Source: an uncultured Mediterraneibacter sp. (GTDB lineage Bacteria; Bacillota; Clostridia; Lachnospirales; Lachnospiraceae). Taken from it: a DNA stretch of 40,393 bases. A program made the position numbers and the translations under genes. Below the pieces are notes generated by a model. It worked only from the letters and a program-made list of their open reading frames with translations, was not told where the DNA came from and made no database searches. Each line of letters starts with the position of its first letter. Position 1 is the first letter of the stretch. Of the stretch, positions 33,823-40,393 are shown one piece after another. Location: assembly GCA_944381125.1 (NCBI GenBank), contig CALWKB010000072.1:1-40393 (forward strand), given 5' to 3'.

Positions 33823-35216
33823 TGGCTGATATGTTGAAAAAAGTACCTGTCAGAGAACAGGATCCGAAAGTACGCGCTGCGAATTTTGAGGAAGTATGCT
33901 TCGGTTATAATATGGAAGAAGCAATGGAAGAAGCGCAGAGATGCCTCAACTGCAAAAATGCAAAATGCATCAAAGGATGTCCGGTATCTATTGATATCCC
34001 CGGATTTATTCACCAGGTTAAAGAAGGCAATATAGAAGAAGCATATAAAGTAATCGGAAAATCCAGCGCGCTCCCGGCAATCTGCGGACGTGTCTGTCCA
34101 CAGGAATCACAGTGCGAAGGCGTATGTATCCGCGGAATCAAAGGAGAACCCGTATCCATCGGAAAACTGGAGCGGTTTGTGGCGGATTACGCGCTGGAGC
34201 ATGATATTAAGCCTCAGGGCGCGGATAAAATGAACGGCCATAAAGTGGCTGTAATCGGTTCGGGGCCGTCCGGTCTGACATGCGCAGGCGATCTGGCAAA
34301 GATGGGGTATGACGTAACGGTATTTGAAGCCCTTCATGAACTGGGCGGCGTGCTTGTATACGGAATACCGGAGTTCCGTCTCCCGAAACAGAAGGTTGTT
34401 GCCAGGGAAATCGAGAAAGTAAAAGAGCTGGGCGTAAAGTTTGAGACCAACGTCGTTATCGGAAAATCTACAACGATTGATCAGCTTATGGAAGACGAAG
34501 GATATGAAGCCGTGTTTATCGGCTCCGGAGCCGGACTTCCGATGTTTATGGGAATTCCGGGCGAAAACGCGAACGGTGTATTTTCGGCCAATGAGTATCT
34601 GACAAGAAGCAATCTTATGAAGGCTTTTGACGACGACTATGATACGCCGATCATTGCCGGAAAGAAAGTTGCTGTCGTCGGAGGAGGCAACGTGGCCATG
34701 GATGCAGCAAGAACGGCGCTTCGCCTGGGCGCTGACGTACATATCGTATACCGGCGCAGTGAAGCAGAGCTGCCTGCCCGTGTGGAAGAAGTGCACCATG
34801 CGAAAGAAGAAGGCGTAGTTTTTGATCTGCTGAGAAATCCGAAGAAAATAAACGTAGATGAAAATGGTAATATCAGGAGCATGACCGTAATAAAAATGGA
34901 GCTTGGCGAGCCGGATGCTTCCGGACGCAGACGTCCGATCGAAGTTCCCGGTTCCGAGTATGACATTGAGGTCGACACAGTTATTATGTCTCTTGGAACG
35001 TCTCCGAATCCTCTTATTTCATCTACCACAAAAGGGCTGGATGTAAACCGCAGAAAATGTATTGTGGCAGATGAAGAAACAGGGCGCACGTCAAAAGAGG
35101 GCGTCTATGCCGGAGGAGACGCTGTAACAGGCGCAGCTACGGTTATTCTTGCTATGGGCGCCGGCAAAGCGGGCGCGAAAGGCATTGATGAATACCTGAA
35201 AAGCAAAGAAAAATAA
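33822..35216 (+). CDS. nfnB: NADH-dependent ferredoxin:NADP+ oxidoreductase, large subunit (NfnB, GltD-like)
   Basis: This is the large Nfn subunit with bifurcating FAD, two [4Fe-4S] clusters and the NADP site. The 464 residues begin with the cysteine-rich domain: CLNCKNAKCIKGCPV and CGRVCPQESQCEGVC provide the cluster ligands. The FAD motif AVIGSGPSGLTCAGDLA and the NADPH motif VAVVGGGNVAMDAARTALRL follow, and GVYAGGDAVTGAATVILAMGAG closes the flavoprotein fold. It is often annotated as glutamate synthase small subunit, but no large glutamate synthase subunit is present and the NfnA partner directly upstream decides the role. A perfect bidirectional terminator follows. Confidence 0.92.
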   Translation: MADMLKKVPVREQDPKVRAANFEEVCFGYNMEEAMEEAQRCLNCKNAKCIKGCPVSIDIPGFIHQVKEGNIEEAYKVIGKSSALPAICGRVCPQESQCEGVCIRGIKGEPVSIGKLERFVADYALEHDIKPQGADKMNGHKVAVIGSGPSGLTCAGDLAKMGYDVTVFEALHELGGVLVYGIPEFRLPKQKVVAREIEKVKELGVKFETNVVIGKSTTIDQLMEDEGYEAVFIGSGAGLPMFMGIPGENANGVFSANEYLTRSNLMKAFDDDYDTPIIAGKKVAVVGGGNVAMDAARTALRLGADVHIVYRRSEAELPARVEEVHHAKEEGVVFDLLRNPKKINVDENGNIRSMTVIKMELGEPDASGRRRPIEVPGSEYDIEVDTVIMSLGTSPNPLISSTTKGLDVNRRKCIVADEETGRTSKEGVYAGGDAVTGAATVILAMGAGKAGAKGIDEYLKSKEK

Positions 35217-35217
35217 A

Positions 35218-35266
35218 CGCAAAAAGGATCCTGTCTGGTTATCTTACAGACAGGATCCTTTTTGCG
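35218..35266. terminator. Bidirectional terminator between nfnB and the prolyl isomerase gene
   Basis: A perfect 20-base inverted repeat (35218-35237 and 35247-35266) with a 9-base loop, A5 at the left outer arm and T5 at the right. It starts 2 bases after the nfnB stop and serves the convergent gene ending at 35289. Confidence 0.92.
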
Positions 35267-35288
35267 GATTGCACAGCGCGGAAACGGA

Positions 35289-35825
35289 TTATTTGTAGAT
35301 TCCGTTTATTACAACTTCAAATACCGCGTCTTTTCCGTTTAATTCTTCATTACCGTAATCTTCCGGGAAAGTAACGTTTACTTCCACAGTATCTCCGGGA
35401 TGCGCCCCGATCAGCTGTTCCTCAAAATCATCAATAAAACGTCCGGATCCGATTGTCAGATCCGCTCCGGCGCCGTTGCTGTTTCCACCTTCGAATTCCA
35501 CGCCGTCAATGGAACCCACATAGTCGATATTGACTGTGTCGCCGTCTTCTATGACGAGAGAGGTGTCAGTGGAGTAGGAAGCAGAGCTTCCGCTGTCAGT
35601 ATCCGACGTATTCGAGCCGGATGTATCCGACGTTGTGTCTGTGCCGGTATCGGAAGTGCCGGATGAGTCCGGAGCCGTAAAGATTACAAGAACGGCTACC
35701 AGCGCCGCAAGCGCGAGAAGCGGAATCAGGACCGCAAGAACAGACGATATTCTTTTTCGTACAGCTTCTTTTTTCCTTTCCTGAGCTCTTCGCTGCTGCG
35801 CCATTTTTCGGTTTTCTTTTTTCAT
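35289..35825 (-). CDS. Membrane-anchored FKBP-type (trigger-factor-like) peptidyl-prolyl isomerase
   Basis: It probably helps fold exported proteins outside the membrane. The 178-residue protein has a basic cytoplasmic N-terminus (1-25), one membrane helix (about 26-50, ISSVLAVLIPLLALAALVAV), a Ser/Thr/Asp-rich linker (about 51-88) and an FKBP fold (90-178). IDYVGSIDGVEFEGG and IGSGRFIDDFEEQLIG match the FKBP core; VNVTFPEDYGNEELNGKDAV closely resembles the trigger-factor PPIase domain. The ribosome-binding and C-terminal parts of trigger factor are absent. GAGGG precedes the ATG. The gene shares its upstream region with helD. Loss of isomerase activity cannot be excluded from sequence. Confidence 0.9.
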   Translation of the reverse strand: MKKENRKMAQQRRAQERKKEAVRKRISSVLAVLIPLLALAALVAVLVIFTAPDSSGTSDTGTDTTSDTSGSNTSDTDSGSSASYSTDTSLVIEDGDTVNIDYVGSIDGVEFEGGNSNGAGADLTIGSGRFIDDFEEQLIGAHPGDTVEVNVTFPEDYGNEELNGKDAVFEVVINGIYK

Positions 35826-35874
35826 TGTTTTAACCCTCGTTTCCTGTAAATTTCTTTCTGTATTTTACAAAAAA

Positions 35875-35903
35875 AATATGACTAAATTGTGATTTCATTT
35901 CAA
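35875..35903 (-). promoter_or_regulatory. Candidate promoter of the prolyl isomerase gene
   Basis: On the minus strand TTGAAA (35903-35898) and CATATT (35880-35875) are 17 bases apart. It overlaps the candidate helD promoter, so the two may compete for polymerase. Confidence 0.45.
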
Positions 35904-35920
35904 AAAATACATGTTATACT
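35893..35920 (+). promoter_or_regulatory. Candidate promoter of helD-rlmH
   Basis: TATACT (35915-35920) is a good -10 box; the -35 (TTTCAT, 35893-35898, 16-base spacer) is weak. It would give a leader of about 70 bases. Confidence 0.45.
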
Positions 35921-35995
35921 ATCACTATGCCTGCAAAAGGCAGGCAGACGGCGCGAGCAACAGCCGTGCCGGACATCAGACTGGAGAATGATACT

Positions 35996-38062
35996 ATGAC
36001 GGAAAACAGAAATAATTCGGACGGAGCCGTGTTTCTTGAGAAAGTGCTTCACAAACTTGAAAACCGGCTCAATGAGATAGATAAAGATCTGGATGAAGGC
36101 CAGAAAGAAATTGAAAATATGCATGAGTATTACTGGGAAAACTATACGGAAATGGACCAGTACGGATATGAAGAATACGACAACCGGCAGGCTCTTCTTC
36201 AGCAGTCAAATGCCAATGATGAGAAGCGGAAACTGAAAAGCAGATTTGAACGGATGAAAGACGCTCCGTTTTTCGGCCGGGTGGATTTTACGTTTGAAGG
36301 AGAAGAAGAGTCTGAGTGTTTTTATATAGGAATCGCGAATTTCGCGGAACGGGCGGGAATGACGCCGCTGATCTATGACTGGAGAGCTCCTGTCAGCGGT
36401 CTTTTTTATGATTACGATAAAGGGCCGGCATCATACGAAGCGCCTGCCGGAGTAATAACCGGTGAAATCAATTCAAAATGGCAGTATAAAATCCGCGGCG
36501 GAAAGATGATTTATGCGTTTGAAAGCGACACGAAGATCGATGATGAGATTCTTAAGCAGGAACTGGGCAGCAACGGAGATGTAAAGCTGAAAAATATTGT
36601 CCGGACAATTCAGAAAGAACAAAATGAAATTATCCGTAATACAAGGGATAAAATTCTCGTAATTCAGGGAGCGGCGGGCAGCGGAAAAACTTCCGTCGCG
36701 CTTCACAGAATCGCTTACCTTCTGTATCATGACAGAGAAAGACTGAGATCATCCAATGTGCTCATCCTGTCTCCAAACAGTGTGTTTGCGGATTATATTT
36801 CCCATATTCTTCCGGAACTGGGAGAGGAAAACATCCGTGAGATGAGCTTTGATTTGTTCGCATACAGAGAGCTTAAGGATACGGCCGCAGACTGCGAAGA
36901 CCGGTACGATCAGCTGGAGAGAATGATGCGGTTTCCGGATCCGGAAGCGGAAGAGAGATTCCGCTGGAAACAGTCTGAAGAATTCGCGGCGGAGGCGGAA
37001 GGATTTCTTGCGCTGGCAGAGGACAGCCTGCTGGATTTTCGAGACATTGATTTCCGTGGAATGCATCTGTCCGAGCAGGAGATTGTCCATCTTTTTTATG
37101 ATAAATTTTATAACACTCCTCTCCTTAGGCGGATGGATTCCGTGATGGATTATTTTATTGACAGTTATGAGACCCTCAGAGGACGTGATATAGATGATGA
37201 GGACAGAGAACTGCTGCAAAGAAAATTTGACAGAATGTACGTGCAGAAAGATATCTATGAGATTTATAACCGGCTGATGGACTACTGCGGCCGCGACAGG
37301 CTTACGGATGTGCCTTATGAACGCAGAAAAATCCCTTATGAAGACGTATTTCCCATGCTGTATCTTAAATACCGCCTTACCGGGGAAAGCGTTCATAAAA
37401 ATATAAAACACCTTGTTATTGATGAAATGCAGGACTACTCTTACCTGCAGTATCTTATTCTCGAGCGGCTCTTTCAGTGCCGCATGACGATTCTCGGGGA
37501 CAGGGCGCAGACGCTGGATATGGAGCAGAGAGACGTGCTGCGTTTCCTCCCGAAAATATTCGGCAGAGAGATACGTACTGTAATTATGAATAAGAGTTAC
37601 CGAAACACATGGGAAATCGCTGCGTACGCCTCGCGGATAAGCGGGATTGCTGATCTTGAACTTCTGGAAAGACACGGAAAAGAAGTGGAGGAAATCAGTT
37701 TTTCAACAGAAGAGGAAATGCTGTCCGCTATTAAGAATAAGCTGAATACAGGATCAGACGGATATGAAACCGCCGCAGTAATCACAATGACAGAGGAAGA
37801 AGCATTTGATCTCTACCGTCTGCTGTGCAACCGGGGAGTGAAGGCCTCATACGTAGACAGAAACAGTTCCGCATTCAGCAAAGGGCTGACAGTTACCACA
37901 TTTTATCTTGCAAAAGGGCTGGAATATGACCAGGTGTTTGTGATCCTCGGCGCCAAAGACAATCCTTTGTCAGATCAGGCTGCGTATATAAGCGCGACGA
38001 GGGCGCTTCACGAGCTGTATATGTTTAAGACGTCAAGTACGGATATAGAAGGTGAAAGATGA
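35996..38062 (+). CDS. helD: HelD-like UvrD/Rep-type helicase, RNA polymerase recycling factor
   Basis: HelD removes stalled RNA polymerase from nucleic acid; in actinobacteria a relative gives rifamycin tolerance. From ATG 35996 the protein has 688 residues. An N-terminal coiled coil (about 13-49, [19 protein letters not shown]) fits the arm that enters the polymerase secondary channel. Superfamily 1 motor motifs follow: Walker A GAAGSGKT (225-232), Walker [14 protein letters not shown] (Asp476, Glu477), GDRAQTLD, and [17 protein letters not shown] near the end. The upstream frame is open to 35927 but ATG 35996 has GGAG about 9 bases before it. It overlaps rlmH by four bases (ATGA), so the two are coupled. 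Confidence 0.9.
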   Translation: MTENRNNSDGAVFLEKVLHKLENRLNEIDKDLDEGQKEIENMHEYYWENYTEMDQYGYEEYDNRQALLQQSNANDEKRKLKSRFERMKDAPFFGRVDFTFEGEEESECFYIGIANFAERAGMTPLIYDWRAPVSGLFYDYDKGPASYEAPAGVITGEINSKWQYKIRGGKMIYAFESDTKIDDEILKQELGSNGDVKLKNIVRTIQKEQNEIIRNTRDKILVIQGAAGSGKTSVALHRIAYLLYHDRERLRSSNVLILSPNSVFADYISHILPELGEENIREMSFDLFAYRELKDTAADCEDRYDQLERMMRFPDPEAEERFRWKQSEEFAAEAEGFLALAEDSLLDFRDIDFRGMHLSEQEIVHLFYDKFYNTPLLRRMDSVMDYFIDSYETLRGRDIDDEDRELLQRKFDRMYVQKDIYEIYNRLMDYCGRDRLTDVPYERRKIPYEDVFPMLYLKYRLTGESVHKNIKHLVIDEMQDYSYLQYLILERLFQCRMTILGDRAQTLDMEQRDVLRFLPKIFGREIRTVIMNKSYRNTWEIAAYASRISGIADLELLERHGKEVEEISFSTEEEMLSAIKNKLNTGSDGYETAAVITMTEEEAFDLYRLLCNRGVKASYVDRNSSAFSKGLTVTTFYLAKGLEYDQVFVILGAKDNPLSDQAAYISATRALHELYMFKTSSTDIEGER

Positions 38063-38538
38063 AAATCACGGTAATTACGGTTGGAAAAATCAAAGAAAAA
38101 TACTTAAGAGACGCGATCGCAGAGTACGCCAAGCGGCTGAGCCGCTACTGTAAGCTGGAGATCGTTGAAGTCGCCGATGAAAAGACGCCGGACCAGGCCG
38201 GCGGGACAGTGGAAGAGCAGATCCGGGATAAGGAAGGAGAACGGATCCTGAAATATATCCGTGACGATATGTATGTGATCACACTGGAGATCGGCGGGAA
38301 GATGCTTTCCTCGGAAGAGCTGGCAGATAAGATCAATATGCTTGGAATCCGGGGGCAGAGCAGCGTGGCATTTGTAATCGGCGGCTCCATCGGCTTGGGG
38401 CGGGAAGTGCTGAAACGGTCAGACTATGCGCTTAGTTTTTCAAAGATGACATTTCCTCATCAGCTCATGCGTGTGATCCTGCTGGAGCAGGTGTACCGGA
38501 GCTACAGGATCATTAACGGGGAACCATATCACAAATAA
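38059..38538 (+). CDS. rlmH: 23S rRNA pseudouridine-1915 N3-methyltransferase RlmH
   Basis: It methylates pseudouridine 1915 in helix 69 of 23S rRNA on 70S ribosomes, using SAM. The 159-residue protein is a SPOUT/trefoil-knot enzyme: [14 protein letters not shown] at the start, the SAM loop [10 protein letters not shown] and the C-terminus [20 protein letters not shown] ending GEPYHK. All are intact. It is translated from an ATGA overlap with helD. Unusually, no terminator follows; a MATE gene starts 29 bases after the stop. The last codons are repeated at 40013-40035, next to a terminator, which suggests that this 3' end has served as an integration site. Confidence 0.96.
   Translation: MKITVITVGKIKEKYLRDAIAEYAKRLSRYCKLEIVEVADEKTPDQAGGTVEEQIRDKEGERILKYIRDDMYVITLEIGGKMLSSEELADKINMLGIRGQSSVAFVIGGSIGLGREVLKRSDYALSFSKMTFPHQLMRVILLEQVYRSYRIINGEPYHK
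38516..38538 (+). repeat. Left copy of a direct repeat at the 3' end of rlmH (attachment-site-like)
   Basis: These are the last codons of rlmH, ending gaaccatatcacaaataa. The 23 bases match 40013-40035 at 20 positions in the same orientation. The corresponding region of staphylococcal orfX/rlmH (codons for YHK-stop) is the SCC attachment site. Confidence 0.75.
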
Positions 38539-38567
38539 AATTAAAAGTCTGTATGGAGGATATTGAG

Positions 38568-39896
38568 ATGGGCGATAATTTTTTGCTGAACGGGAATATA
38601 CAAAAATCGTATTTTATGCTGGCCATCCCCAATGTTCTCAGTATGGTGATTACCCTTGTCTATAATCTGGCCGATACATATTTTATAGCAGCTGTAGGAA
38701 ATACGGATCTGGTAGCAGGAGTATCCCTGTGCGCTCCTGTTTTAACGGTTCAGATGGCGTTTGGTAATGTGTTTGCGCAGGGTGGGTGTTCTCTGGTCTC
38801 ACGTCTGCTTGGAGCGGAACAGAACGAGGATATAAAGCATGTCAGTTCACATTGCATTTATGCCGGTTATCTCATTGGAATCGTGCTTGGAATATTTTTC
38901 CTTGTGGCGGGGAAGATACTTCTTCCGCTTCTGGGGGCGGATGGCGATACCATCGGATTTGCAGGACAGTATTTTTACTGGATCGCAGCCGGATCCCCTT
39001 TTGTGACAGCCTCCTATGTATACACAAATCTGTTCAGGTCAGAAGGACTGTCTAAAGAAGCGATGCTGGGAACAGGTATTGGAGCGATTGTAAACATTAT
39101 TTTGGACCCTGTTTTTATTTCAGGATTTGGAATGGGCGCCGGAGGAGCGGCAGTTGCCACCATTATCGGATATATTGTGTCGGATTTTTACTGTACTGTG
39201 GTTTTATTGAAAAAAAGCCGTCTGCTGTCTGTAAATCTGCGTTATTTCAGCATTCCGGGAACATATGGGAAACAGATTCTGGGAATAGGTATCCCGGCAG
39301 CGATCACAAATATTGTACAGAGCCTGAGTGTGGTTTTCCTGAATCAGTTTCTGCTTCCATATGGGAATATAGAGATTGCAGCAATGGGAATAGCTATGAA
39401 GACTGTTTCTATCGTGAATCTGGTAATGATCGGACTAGCTTATGGCGGGCAGCCTTTATATGGATATTTTTTCGGAGCAGGAGACAGAGATAATCTTAAG
39501 AAGTTGACGCGGTTTAATCTTGGGCTATCCGCAGGTACAGCAATCATTATGTCAGTGTTTGTCTTTACTGCTGCGGAACCTTTGATTCGTTTTTTTATGG
39601 AAGATGCTGCGATCGTACAAAGCGGGAGCCTTATGCTGCGATTGCAGGTAGTGACAATGACCTTTGCCGGGATTACACTTTTATTAACTTTGATTTTTCA
39701 GTCGGCGGGAAAGATTGGAATCTCTTTTGTATTGTCACTCGGACGCCAGGGCTTTCTTTTCCTTACAGTGTTGGTGATTGCTTCAAGGTTATTCGGTTAT
39801 TACGGAGTTCTGGCATCACAGGCTTTTACTGATATGATCAGCATGGTTCTGTCCGGAGTTCTGTTTTACCGCAGTATTTATCGGAAGTGGAAATAG
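38568..39896 (+). CDS. MATE family efflux transporter
   Basis: This is a cation-driven exporter of drugs or metabolites in the cytoplasmic membrane. The protein has 442 residues from ATG 38568 and about twelve membrane helices. The N-terminal half has the family pattern SMVITLVYNLADTYFIAAVG, VFAQGGCSLVSRLLGA, and the second half IAAMGIAMKTVSIVNLVMIG with GGQPLYGYFFGAGD. GGAGG lies 8 bases before ATG 38568; an ATG at 38553 would put it inside the coding region. Codon choice appears richer in A/T-ending codons than in neighbours. It has no promoter of its own in the 29 bases after rlmH, so it probably relies on helD-rlmH transcription. Substrate unknown. Confidence 0.92.
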   Translation: MGDNFLLNGNIQKSYFMLAIPNVLSMVITLVYNLADTYFIAAVGNTDLVAGVSLCAPVLTVQMAFGNVFAQGGCSLVSRLLGAEQNEDIKHVSSHCIYAGYLIGIVLGIFFLVAGKILLPLLGADGDTIGFAGQYFYWIAAGSPFVTASYVYTNLFRSEGLSKEAMLGTGIGAIVNIILDPVFISGFGMGAGGAAVATIIGYIVSDFYCTVVLLKKSRLLSVNLRYFSIPGTYGKQILGIGIPAAITNIVQSLSVVFLNQFLLPYGNIEIAAMGIAMKTVSIVNLVMIGLAYGGQPLYGYFFGAGDRDNLKKLTRFNLGLSAGTAIIMSVFVFTAAEPLIRFFMEDAAIVQSGSLMLRLQVVTMTFAGITLLLTLIFQSAGKIGISFVLSLGRQGFLFLTVLVIASRLFGYYGVLASQAFTDMISMVLSGVLFYRSIYRKWK

Positions 39897-40012
39897 CAAG
39901 CTTATGAGAATGATTGAGGCTCGCAGTACTGATATTATTCAGAAATGGTTTACATATTTTTGAGTGATAATCTATTATTGTTTATTTTCATTAAATATCA
40001 TTCAGATACGTT

Positions 40013-40035
40013 ACGGAGAACCGTATCACAAGTAA
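40013..40035 (+). repeat. Right copy of the rlmH 3'-end repeat
   Basis: The sequence ends gaaccgtatcacaagtaa; read in frame it encodes YGEPYHK-stop, the same ending as RlmH. Three of 23 bases differ from 38516-38538, two of them at third codon positions, as expected for diverged rlmH ends from two lineages. No upstream rlmH codons are preserved. Confidence 0.7.
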
Positions 40036-40046
40036 GGGAGATTTGT

Positions 40047-40082
40047 AAGAGAGTGGGCAGATGATGTTCCGCTCTCTTTTTT
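40047..40082 (+). terminator. Rho-independent terminator behind the rlmH-like end
   Basis: AAGAGAGTGG (40047-40056) pairs with CCGCTCTCTT (40069-40078), one G-T pair, followed by TTTTTT in total from 40077. It begins 12 bases after the stop codon of the rlmH-like fragment, where a terminator of the original rlmH transcript would be expected; it now also ends the MATE transcript. Confidence 0.85.
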
Positions 40083-40099
40083 GTATGAGCAAAAATAGA

Positions 40100-40129
40100 A
40101 TGACAGGGAAATATTTAGGGTGTTATAAT
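40100..40129 (+). promoter_or_regulatory. Extended -10 promoter of the right-edge gene
   Basis: ATGACA (40100-40105) and TATAAT (40124-40129) have an 18-base spacer, and TGT directly before the -10 gives an extended -10 element. It lies about 45 bases before the gene at 40175. Confidence 0.7.
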
Positions 40130-40174
40130 AGACAAAACAGCTTTACAGCCTGAAATTTTTCGGAGGTGTAATTT

Positions 40175-40393
40175 ATGGATAAGAAACGGCTGAAACGAGT
40201 GTTGGGAGGCGCAATTCTGCTTGCCATCCTTATAACCGGTATAAGTTATAACAGCTATGTTAAGGCACACACTTTCACCCTTTCAGGCAGCGAGAGAGTG
40301 AAAAGTGAAGAGATTCAGCCTGTTAGCGGAAGCGTAAAAATTACCAGTACTGCTGATACCGATGTCGTATTTACGGATATCGAAAGCGGGGAA
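40175..40393 (+). CDS. Membrane-anchored or secreted protein of unknown function, N-terminal part
   Basis: The reading frame runs off the right edge after 73 codons without a stop. CGGAGGTG lies about 7-10 bases before the ATG. The protein starts MDKKRLKRVLGG, followed by a hydrophobic segment (about 9-26, AILLAILITGISY), then a polar, Ser/Thr-rich extracytoplasmic part (SYVKAHTFTLSGSERVKSEE). It is a signal anchor or uncleaved signal peptide without a lipobox. I do not recognise a family from this portion. It has its own promoter and lies beyond the putative integrated segment, so it probably belongs to the chromosomal backbone. Confidence 0.75.
   Translation, partial: MDKKRLKRVLGGAILLAILITGISYNSYVKAHTFTLSGSERVKSEEIQPVSGSVKITSTADTDVVFTDIESGE

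Larger units (their letters stand above)
38539..40035. mobile_element. Putative rlmH-integrated segment carrying a MATE exporter (SCC-like or remnant)
   Basis: The segment of about 1.5 kb is bounded by imperfect 23-base direct repeats of the rlmH 3' end. It holds one complete gene and about 115 AT-rich bases without a gene. It looks lower in GC than the flanking genes; in bases 39541-39600, 22 of 60 are G or C, against about 34 of 60 in 38101-38160. The terminator expected after rlmH sits behind the right copy instead. No recombinase, transposase or terminal inverted repeat is visible, so it may be a decayed element, a cassette moved in trans, or an illegitimate duplication. Confidence 0.5.

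Noticed and set aside
38539..40035. Ccr-type recombinase or transposase in the rlmH-flanked segment
   Set aside because: The only substantial frame is the MATE gene. The rest (39897-40012) has no coding potential, so mobility cannot be claimed from this window.
1..40393. CRISPR array, tRNA, rRNA, prophage or insertion sequence
   Set aside because: No regularly spaced repeats, no cloverleaf-like sequence with a CCA-proximal stem, no ribosomal RNA segment and no transposase or phage protein were seen on either strand by eye.

Overview
The window looks like core chromosome of an anaerobic Firmicute, most likely a Lachnospiraceae-type clostridium. The evidence is the moderate GC content with strong AGGAGG-type ribosome binding sites, the clostridial pairing of Rex with electron-bifurcating NfnAB, the formyl-THF synthetase/FolD pair, the tepA-spoIIIE/ftsK order also known from Bacillus, and homodimeric NADP isocitrate dehydrogenase. 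I see no rRNA, tRNA, CRISPR array, transposase or phage gene. No stretch longer than 300 bases lacks a gene.

Layout. 1-2482 (minus strand): aroC, potA and the start of potB, packed as one apparent operon. 2672-4363: a membrane-anchored L,D-transpeptidase. 4522-6057: tgt and yajC. 6247-13107: an amino-acid block, leuB-ilvD-ilvB (branched chain) followed by serC-serA (serine). 13346-15222: a GntR/FCD regulator and icd. 15380-17302 (minus): an ABC-F ATPase divergent from rex (17464-18108). 18176-21318: NAD(P)HX repair enzyme, alanine racemase and a MazF/EndoA-type toxin with no antitoxin beside it. 21431-24213: yebC, a small protein carrying a CFI-box-like motif, and metY. 24317-31514: tepA, ftsK/spoIIIE, fhs, folD and a zinc-ribbon/TPR membrane protein. 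31615-35216: iron alcohol dehydrogenase and nfnAB. 35289-35825 (minus): an anchored trigger-factor-like/FKBP-type prolyl isomerase. 35996-38538: helD and rlmH. 38568-39896: a MATE exporter. 40175-end: the start of a membrane-anchored protein of unknown function.

The genes are mostly housekeeping: cell wall (L,D-transpeptidase, Alr), translation and RNA (Tgt, RlmH, ABC-F, MazF), redox balance (Rex, Nfn, alcohol dehydrogenase, Icd) and one-carbon and amino-acid synthesis. Many units have well-formed sigma-A promoters (17-bp spacers) and strong, often bidirectional, hairpin terminators.

The most interesting signal is at 38516-40082. The last codons of rlmH (GEPYHK-stop) are repeated, imperfectly, about 1.5 kb downstream, and a rho-independent terminator follows the second copy directly. 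The 3' end of rlmH is the attachment site of staphylococcal SCC elements. The segment between the copies holds only a MATE efflux gene and looks more AT-rich. This is what an SCC-like insertion, or its remnant, would leave; no recombinase is visible here. Other points worth a look are the antitoxin-less mazF, the CFI-box protein between yebC and metY, a probable Rex self-operator lying on a consensus promoter, and a TGTATACA operator candidate on the GntR-icd promoter.
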